Assembly: GCA_016703025.1 (NCBI GenBank) | Contig: JADJCV010000004.1 | Location: 2,297,501-2,361,500, forward strand | DNA from: Candidatus Avedoeria danica | GTDB lineage: Bacteria > Chloroflexota > Anaerolineae > Epilineales > Epilineaceae | Direction: 5' to 3' | Length of the DNA stretch: 64,000 nt | Part shown: piece after piece, positions 60,901-64,000 of the stretch | Numbering within the stretch: position 1 is the first letter of the stretch | Layout of the letters: every line of letters begins with the position of its first letter | Notes under the pieces: generated by a model | What the model saw: only the letters and a program-made list of their open reading frames with translations | What the model was told of the DNA's origin: nothing | Databases searched by the model: none | Program-made: the position numbers and the translations under genes

Positions 60901-61944
60901 AACAAGTTCTTCGACGCGCCGTCGCAGGACGACGAGTGCTTGTCCTTTGGCGTGCAAACATCGCCCTACGACTTCGTGACCACGGCGATGGCCAAGCTCC
61001 AGGGCGATGGCCCATGGACCGTGGACTGGCAAGCGTGGAACACCCCTACGGTGAACCCTGCCGTGCCGATCTACCGCCAGCTCAAGCTCGCGAGCGACGT
61101 ATGCGACGGCGACACGACCTGCGGTTGTTGGCGGGCAAGCTTCCTGATGGGCGGCCAGAACGGCGAGGCGCCCTACCTCACGGCGGACCGAGGCGTGTAC
61201 TACGTCGACACGACGATGACGTCCAAGCCGTCCTGCGGCGCGGGCGAGAACCGACTGCTGCCCGTCAACAGCCACCTCGCGCCGTTCCGCGATGGCGAAA
61301 CGTACGTGCTCTACCACCTCTTTGCCCGGCCCGACACGCGCGTGACCTACCAACTGTTCGTCGGTGACGGCTTCCGGCCGACCGACGGTCGCTGGGTGCG
61401 CGTGCAGCCGCACGTGTTCTCGGGCGGCGGCAACAACCTACTCGTGACGGCGGACGACGGTATTGCGGCTCCGCTGCCGGCCGCGGTCAACGGCGTGCTG
61501 ACCGTGACGCTGGACAACGCGCAGATCGGGGCCGACTTCGCCTTCACGGCGCGGGCCGACGACGAGAAGTGCCACCCGCGCGACCTATGCCAGATCGCGG
61601 CAGACGGGGGCGGCTGCACCATCGCCGAGCGCTACGCCGAGAGCGACCTAGCGGATGCCATCCGCAGCATCTGCGAGGAATGGGCCACGGTGACGGCAGG
61701 CGTGGCCGACACGATGGACGGCCTGACGCTGGCGGACTGTCCCGAGGGCGGCTGCCTCGGCTACGCCTTCACGATGCCCAGCGGTTTCGAGGCGTCGCGG
61801 GCCGGGCACCCGTACACCGTGGCCGGCCTCCCGCTCGCCACGTGGTTCCCGGACGATGCGGACTGGAACGTGCCGATGAGGCTGCTCCCGGGCGAGAATC
61901 CGTGTCCCGCCCCCCCGCCGCCGAGCGGCTTTGGGGGGCAGTGA
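57988..61944 (+). CDS. lipoprotein with G8 domain and parallel beta-helix (CEMIP-like)
   Basis: A 1318-aa lipoprotein. The signal peptide ends in lipobox L-A-A-C (Cys29 from ATG 57988, with ATG 58000 an equally possible start), then a Pro-rich linker with PSPVANEAP. Residues about 60-330 resemble a G8 domain ('GGTLYFQDDGRAIDF', 'ILVEMGGTVRAGSWDEPF', 'GSLTIGLWG'). They lead into a beta-helix with 'GRMGHYPLHFHLNKSTRYTN' and 'VVLHGTHDVTLARNVGYLSV'. The His-rich strand is the one conserved in CEMIP/TMEM2-type hyaluronan-degrading proteins and their bacterial relatives. The last about 400 residues are beta-rich with many cysteines. Likely a surface carbohydrate-binding or depolymerising protein. 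Catalysis is not established. It stands opposite two other lipoproteins and may work with them. Confidence 0.8.
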   Translation: MVPAMCRIPLRSGVVRLATAGLFVALAACTSTPESTEPPPAPAPPSPVANEAPGAGGETKAFDPSGCRPPETTTGPLVVRGGPDGACTLITADDDYAYEFVNVADGGTLYFQDDGRAIDFRAKSILVEMGGTVRAGSWDEPFGAKGGSLTIGLWGDDPTAEGTRRPASEPGIRCIGGQGETGCYPEDRVDRFCLGTDPDDPCTAREAGAIGDNARFEGYRDLEYDEGFFGYKVLAVSYGGRLELFGRRGVVPNASDPTARVEHPTCAPPGPDLHATEATGSSWARLAAPIGPGTTRLELDHPVDWAEGDRVALATTDWYPSHSEVVTVADNANGVVTLQAPPRFEHRGDVFTMPAQAMAGTGNPNTAVDVRGAAGLLTRSITIRSLGRTADEPFPDAGRCGMEADDPGCYFGGHVIVRQGFGAFHVQGVAFHQLGQGGRMGHYPLHFHLNKSTRYTNAFVTDSAITESHNRFVVLHGTHDVTLARNVGYLSVGHGFFLEDGSEINNLLCYNLGISARGALEEYYRAQPPDSPTHRAVPPILDKIQGGTGTAGSDGHMPVMFWIMNAYNEFVGNKAVGVMGAGSCYWLLGSGVSGMSAPGHMAGMGAVRWTSGTNTDQDYAAFNRAGARQAPLKRFRANSCATAAYALQTTIDVEPTQPVNTGFHALANPYLKVEDIMRPMVSGNFNPTRVDDPALAALPGRPEPNCRQGIATGDSWALNGPSCSGTVIDRFTTSFNWAEVGFGSVWLRPWWYVFVNSAITDQLFGGLGFVTGGSWAQVPPGNLQIARDSLFVGTTSGGDPAGYHGPDVTRAVRSGPALTLPAEGIGYPTGSLNPQRLMTIYDGPFYSDGSAFAAVAPFDCPEGDLARCGVYTFTMQPKKAGTPPQMTVVNAAIGWKQQNGFYYPPAFAFRRSGFDAASFRHNTFDQYAPYAGGDPFGLVTSIDFSTILNDLDGTLTGVVSSRGPRSASISRNKFFDAPSQDDECLSFGVQTSPYDFVTTAMAKLQGDGPWTVDWQAWNTPTVNPAVPIYRQLKLASDVCDGDTTCGCWRASFLMGGQNGEAPYLTADRGVYYVDTTMTSKPSCGAGENRLLPVNSHLAPFRDGETYVLYHLFARPDTRVTYQLFVGDGFRPTDGRWVRVQPHVFSGGGNNLLVTADDGIAAPLPAAVNGVLTVTLDNAQIGADFAFTARADDEKCHPRDLCQIAADGGGCTIAERYAESDLADAIRSICEEWATVTAGVADTMDGLTLADCPEGGCLGYAFTMPSGFEASRAGHPYTVAGLPLATWFPDDADWNVPMRLLPGENPCPAPPPPSGFGGQ

Positions 61945-62186
61945 GGCCGGCCGGAATCCGGTAGGGACATCATGAGCGTCCCCAGGCAGCTCTATCTCCG
62001 CCTTCTCCGAGACCTACCGACGCGCTCGCCTTTGCGGCCTGCCGGAAGGTGTCGAGTTGCTTGACCAGCTTGGTTGCTGCCAATGGGGAACGGCATGCCG
62101 TTGCCCGCCAACGACGACCGGCGGGCCAATAACGGGCATCCCCCTCGCCGTGGGTCCCGCTTGGGGTCTGGGGTCCATCCGCTCGA
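61945..62186. other. intergenic region, little visible
   Basis: Between the G8 lipoprotein and the phased repeats there is only a 30-codon frame (61972-62064) with a weak ribosome site and no similarity I recognise. There are also short palindromes (ggcatgcc near 62093) and no terminator with T-run. Confidence 0.35.
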
Positions 62187-62242
62187 CCCTTACACGACCC
62201 TTACGATCCCCTTGTCCCCCCCTTACGCCCCCGGCCTATCCT
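62187..62242 (+). promoter_or_regulatory. four CCCTTAC-type repeats at 11-bp period with -10 box
   Basis: CCCTTAC at 62187 and 62198, CCCTTGT at 62209 and CCCTTAC at 62220 are spaced exactly 11 bp, the geometry of tandem sites for PhoB/OmpR-type winged-helix regulators. A -10-like TATCCT (62237-62242) follows 10 bp after the last repeat, so the array replaces a normal -35. It lies 70 bp before the rhodanese-MBL gene. Confidence 0.65.
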
Positions 62243-62311
62243 AGGCGCATCACCGACACGGCCGTCCGACGCCCACGAGCGCGCGGCCCGAAGCGCCGAA
62301 AGGGAAGCCCG

Positions 62312-63553
62312 ATGACCGACCTCAGCCTCATGCCCGCGCCCGCTGCCACCGCCGCGCCCGCCGCAGTCGCGCCGCTCACGACCTCACCTGCCGCCCCCGC
62401 CGTCACCGCCGTCACCGCCGCCGAGCTGTACGCCAAGCTGCTCGCCGATGCACCGCTCTTGATCGTCGACGTCCGGAACCCCGCCGAGTTCGCCCGGATG
62501 CACGTCGAGGGCCGCGAGGCGCTCGACGTCCTGAACATCCCGTACTACGCCTTCATCGAGGACGAGGACGAGGCCGCCGCACCGATTCCGACGGACCGCG
62601 AGGTGGTCGTCGTCTGCGCCAAGGAGGGCTCATCGGAGTACGTCGCCGAGCTGCTCGCCGCACGCGGCATGGCGGTGAGCTACCTGGCGGGCGGCTTCCC
62701 GGCCTGGGGCAACCACTATGACGTGCGCGACGTCGCCGCCGGCGCGTGGGGCAAGATCGTCCAGATCGCCCGCCCGGCGCGCGGCGACCTCAGCTTCGTC
62801 GTCGTCAGCGATGGCGCGGCCGCCGTGATCGACCCGCTCCGGCACGTCGACGTATACCACGACGCGATCACCGCCGCCGGCGCCTCGCTCACGGTCGTGC
62901 TCGACACGCATGTCCACGCCGATCACATCAGCGGCGGCCCGGCGCTGGCCCATGCCACCGGCGCACCGTACCACGTCCATGCCTACGATGCGATCCACCC
63001 GATCGACATGCTGCCGGCGACGATTCCCTACACCTCGCTCGACGACGGCCAGACGTTCCGGATCGGCGCCGTGACCGTCACCGCCCATTGGTTCCCCGGC
63101 CACACGCTCGGCCAGTTCAACTTCCGCCTCGACGCCCCCGACGGCACGAGCGCTCTCTTCACCGGCGACGGGATCTTCCTCCGCTCCTTCGGCCGCCCCG
63201 ACCTCGGCGGCAAGGGCGAGGCTTGGACACCGCTGCTCTACGAAAGCCTGACCGAACGCCTACCCGCCATCGTCCATCCGCATACGCTCATCCTGCCGGC
63301 CCACTTCAGCGCCCTCGACGAAGCCGGCGCCGACGGTGTCTTCAGCGCCCCCTACGCCACGGTCGCTGCCACGAACGACGCCCTGCGCCACCGCGACCGG
63401 GCCGAGTTCACCGCCTACGTCCTGGGCCACCTGCCCGTCTTCCCGCCCGAGTACGTCCAGATCAAGCGCGTGAACATCGGCCTCCTCGAAGCCGGCGAGC
63501 AGCTGGCCGACGAACTCGAGCTCGGCAAGAACATCTGCGCGCTGAGCCAGTAG
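62312..63553 (+). CDS. rhodanese-metallo-beta-lactamase fusion, persulfide dioxygenase-like
   Basis: A 413-aa cytoplasmic enzyme. After an Ala/Pro head, residues about 34-145 form a rhodanese domain with 'LLIVDVRNPAEFARMHVEG' and active-site Cys102 in 'VVVVCAKEGSSEYVA'. Residues about 155-400 are a metallo-beta-lactamase fold of the ETHE1/glyoxalase-II group with 'DTHVHADHISGGPAL', 'HWFPGHTLGQFNF', 'ALFTGDGIFLRSFGRPDL' and 'TLILPAHF'. ETHE1-type enzymes oxidise glutathione or other persulfides to sulfite, and rhodanese moves sulfane sulfur. Here rhodanese comes first, the reverse of the common dioxygenase-rhodanese fusion. aaaggga (62299-62305) precedes ATG 62312. TusA follows after 71 bp, so the operon handles reduced sulfur. 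The phased repeats upstream suggest control by a PhoB-type regulator. Confidence 0.88.
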   Translation: MTDLSLMPAPAATAAPAAVAPLTTSPAAPAVTAVTAAELYAKLLADAPLLIVDVRNPAEFARMHVEGREALDVLNIPYYAFIEDEDEAAAPIPTDREVVVVCAKEGSSEYVAELLAARGMAVSYLAGGFPAWGNHYDVRDVAAGAWGKIVQIARPARGDLSFVVVSDGAAAVIDPLRHVDVYHDAITAAGASLTVVLDTHVHADHISGGPALAHATGAPYHVHAYDAIHPIDMLPATIPYTSLDDGQTFRIGAVTVTAHWFPGHTLGQFNFRLDAPDGTSALFTGDGIFLRSFGRPDLGGKGEAWTPLLYESLTERLPAIVHPHTLILPAHFSALDEAGADGVFSAPYATVAATNDALRHRDRAEFTAYVLGHLPVFPPEYVQIKRVNIGLLEAGEQLADELELGKNICALSQ

Positions 63554-63624
63554 CCGACCCGGCCGACTGCTCCACGCCACCGCACCCGTCCCTCAGCCCA
63601 ACCCAACCCCAAGGAGAACCACCC

Positions 63625-63876
63625 ATGTCCACCCACTTCGACGCCACCCTCGACGTCAAAGGCGCCAAGTGCCCCATGCCCCTCGTGAAGAGCCGCAAGG
63701 CGATCGGCGACCTGCCCGTCGGCCACGTCCTCCAGGTCATCGCCACCGACCGCGGCTCGATCGCCGACTTCCAGGGCTGGGCGACGACGGCCAAGAACAT
63801 CCGCCTCGTGGCGCAGGAGACGACCGCCGAGGGCGGCCAGGACCTGTACGTCCACTACCTGGAGCGCACCGCATGA
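63625..63876 (+). CDS. tusA: TusA-family sulfur carrier
   Basis: An 83-aa protein with the TusA/SirA two-layer fold. The hallmark 'VKGAKCPMPLVKSRKAI' carries the sulfur-accepting Cys16 in a CPMP motif, followed by 'LPVGHVLQVIATDRGSIAD'. The family relays persulfide sulfur between rhodaneses, DsrE-type proteins and acceptors. aaggag (63611-63616) lies 8 bp before the ATG. It overlaps the next gene by ATGA and follows the rhodanese-MBL gene by 71 bp. This is consistent with a sulfur-transfer role for the operon, as opposed to tRNA thiolation only. Confidence 0.92.
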   Translation: MSTHFDATLDVKGAKCPMPLVKSRKAIGDLPVGHVLQVIATDRGSIADFQGWATTAKNIRLVAQETTAEGGQDLYVHYLERTA

Positions 63877-64000
63877 GCCCCGTCGACACGCTGTCGCCGT
63901 CCGCCGCGCCGATGCCCATGAACGTGCCGGCCGCCCCCGTCACGCCGATGTCCGCGTCGGCACCGACGCCCGTCGCTCCTCCGGCATCCGCCGCCGCCGA
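63873..64000 (+). CDS. start of a third sulfur-operon gene, cut off
   Basis: An ATG at 63873 overlaps the tusA stop as ATGA and opens a frame that runs off the window after 42 codons. The visible part is an Ala/Pro/Ser/Met-rich leader similar in style to the head of the rhodanese-MBL protein, with no domain yet. In such operons the next gene is often a DsrE/peroxiredoxin-like protein, but nothing here confirms it. Confidence 0.6.
   Translation, partial: MSPVDTLSPSAAPMPMNVPAAPVTPMSASAPTPVAPPASAAA

Noticed and set aside
61972..62064. 30-codon gene after the G8 lipoprotein
   Set aside because: Weak ribosome site, no similarity, and the frame is short enough to occur by chance.
1..64000. tRNA, rRNA, riboswitch, insertion sequence or phage attachment site
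   Set aside because: No cloverleaf, rRNA-like segment, transposase or integrase was recognised on either strand in any gap.

Overview
The window is about 70% G+C, densely coded, and has no recognisable rRNA, tRNA or CRISPR. Several traits together suggest a Chloroflexota bacterium (Anaerolineae/Ardenticatenia-like). These are proline/threonine-rich stalks of the 'TPTP' type, secreted CSLREA and two-component-propeller proteins, a stand-alone sortase, C-termini ending in a [IV][YW]LP motif, and many ATGA/GTGA gene overlaps. This placement is inferred from style, not from a phylogenetic marker.

Layout. 1-10.5 kb is a surface-polysaccharide block: a partial GT4 glycosyltransferase, a decayed HEPN/MNT pair, then a leftward operon of three glycosyltransferases, an ABC exporter and a tandem-duplicated APH-fold kinase. 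10.7-12.6 kb is an ECF sigma factor with a DUF5667-type partner, closed by a terminator. 13-16.8 kb is a large secreted CSLREA/beta-propeller protein. 17.2-21.4 kb holds two GT2 glycosyltransferases, an inositol-monophosphatase-family enzyme and a HAD-like membrane protein.

The centrepiece is 21.8-38.2 kb. A soluble PAS histidine kinase and a sigma-54 activator (ATGA-coupled) are followed 115 bp downstream by a perfect sigma-54 promoter (TGGCAC-N5-TTGCA). That promoter precedes four co-directional genes: a small two-helix membrane protein, a 2145-aa P-loop NTPase with a long TPR array, a cytoplasmic caspase-fold (C25-like) protease, and a divergent FtsZ/tubulin-like protein with a broken catalytic T7 loop. 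Convergent to them is a multi-helix membrane protein that looks like a pseudo-histidine kinase. I know of no described system with this combination, and I regard it as the main candidate for a new one.

38.4-43 kb encodes a sortase, a PIG-L deacetylase and a secreted propeller protein. 43.2-50.9 kb is a possible acyl-signal or lipo-amino-acid locus: methyltransferase, FeeM-like N-acyltransferase, ketosynthase III, and an E1/ThiF-beta-eliminating-lyase fusion. The fusion's frame runs without a stop into an alpha/beta-hydrolase-subtilisin protein. 51-53 kb is an OmpR/BaeS-type two-component pair preceded by a nested palindrome. 53-62 kb encodes three large lipoproteins: a periplasmic-binding-protein/legumain (C13) fusion, a coiled-coil protein of unknown function, and a G8-domain beta-helix protein. 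62.2-64 kb starts a sulfur-handling operon (rhodanese-MBL persulfide dioxygenase-like, TusA, and a cut-off third gene) behind four CCCTTAC-type repeats phased at 11 bp.
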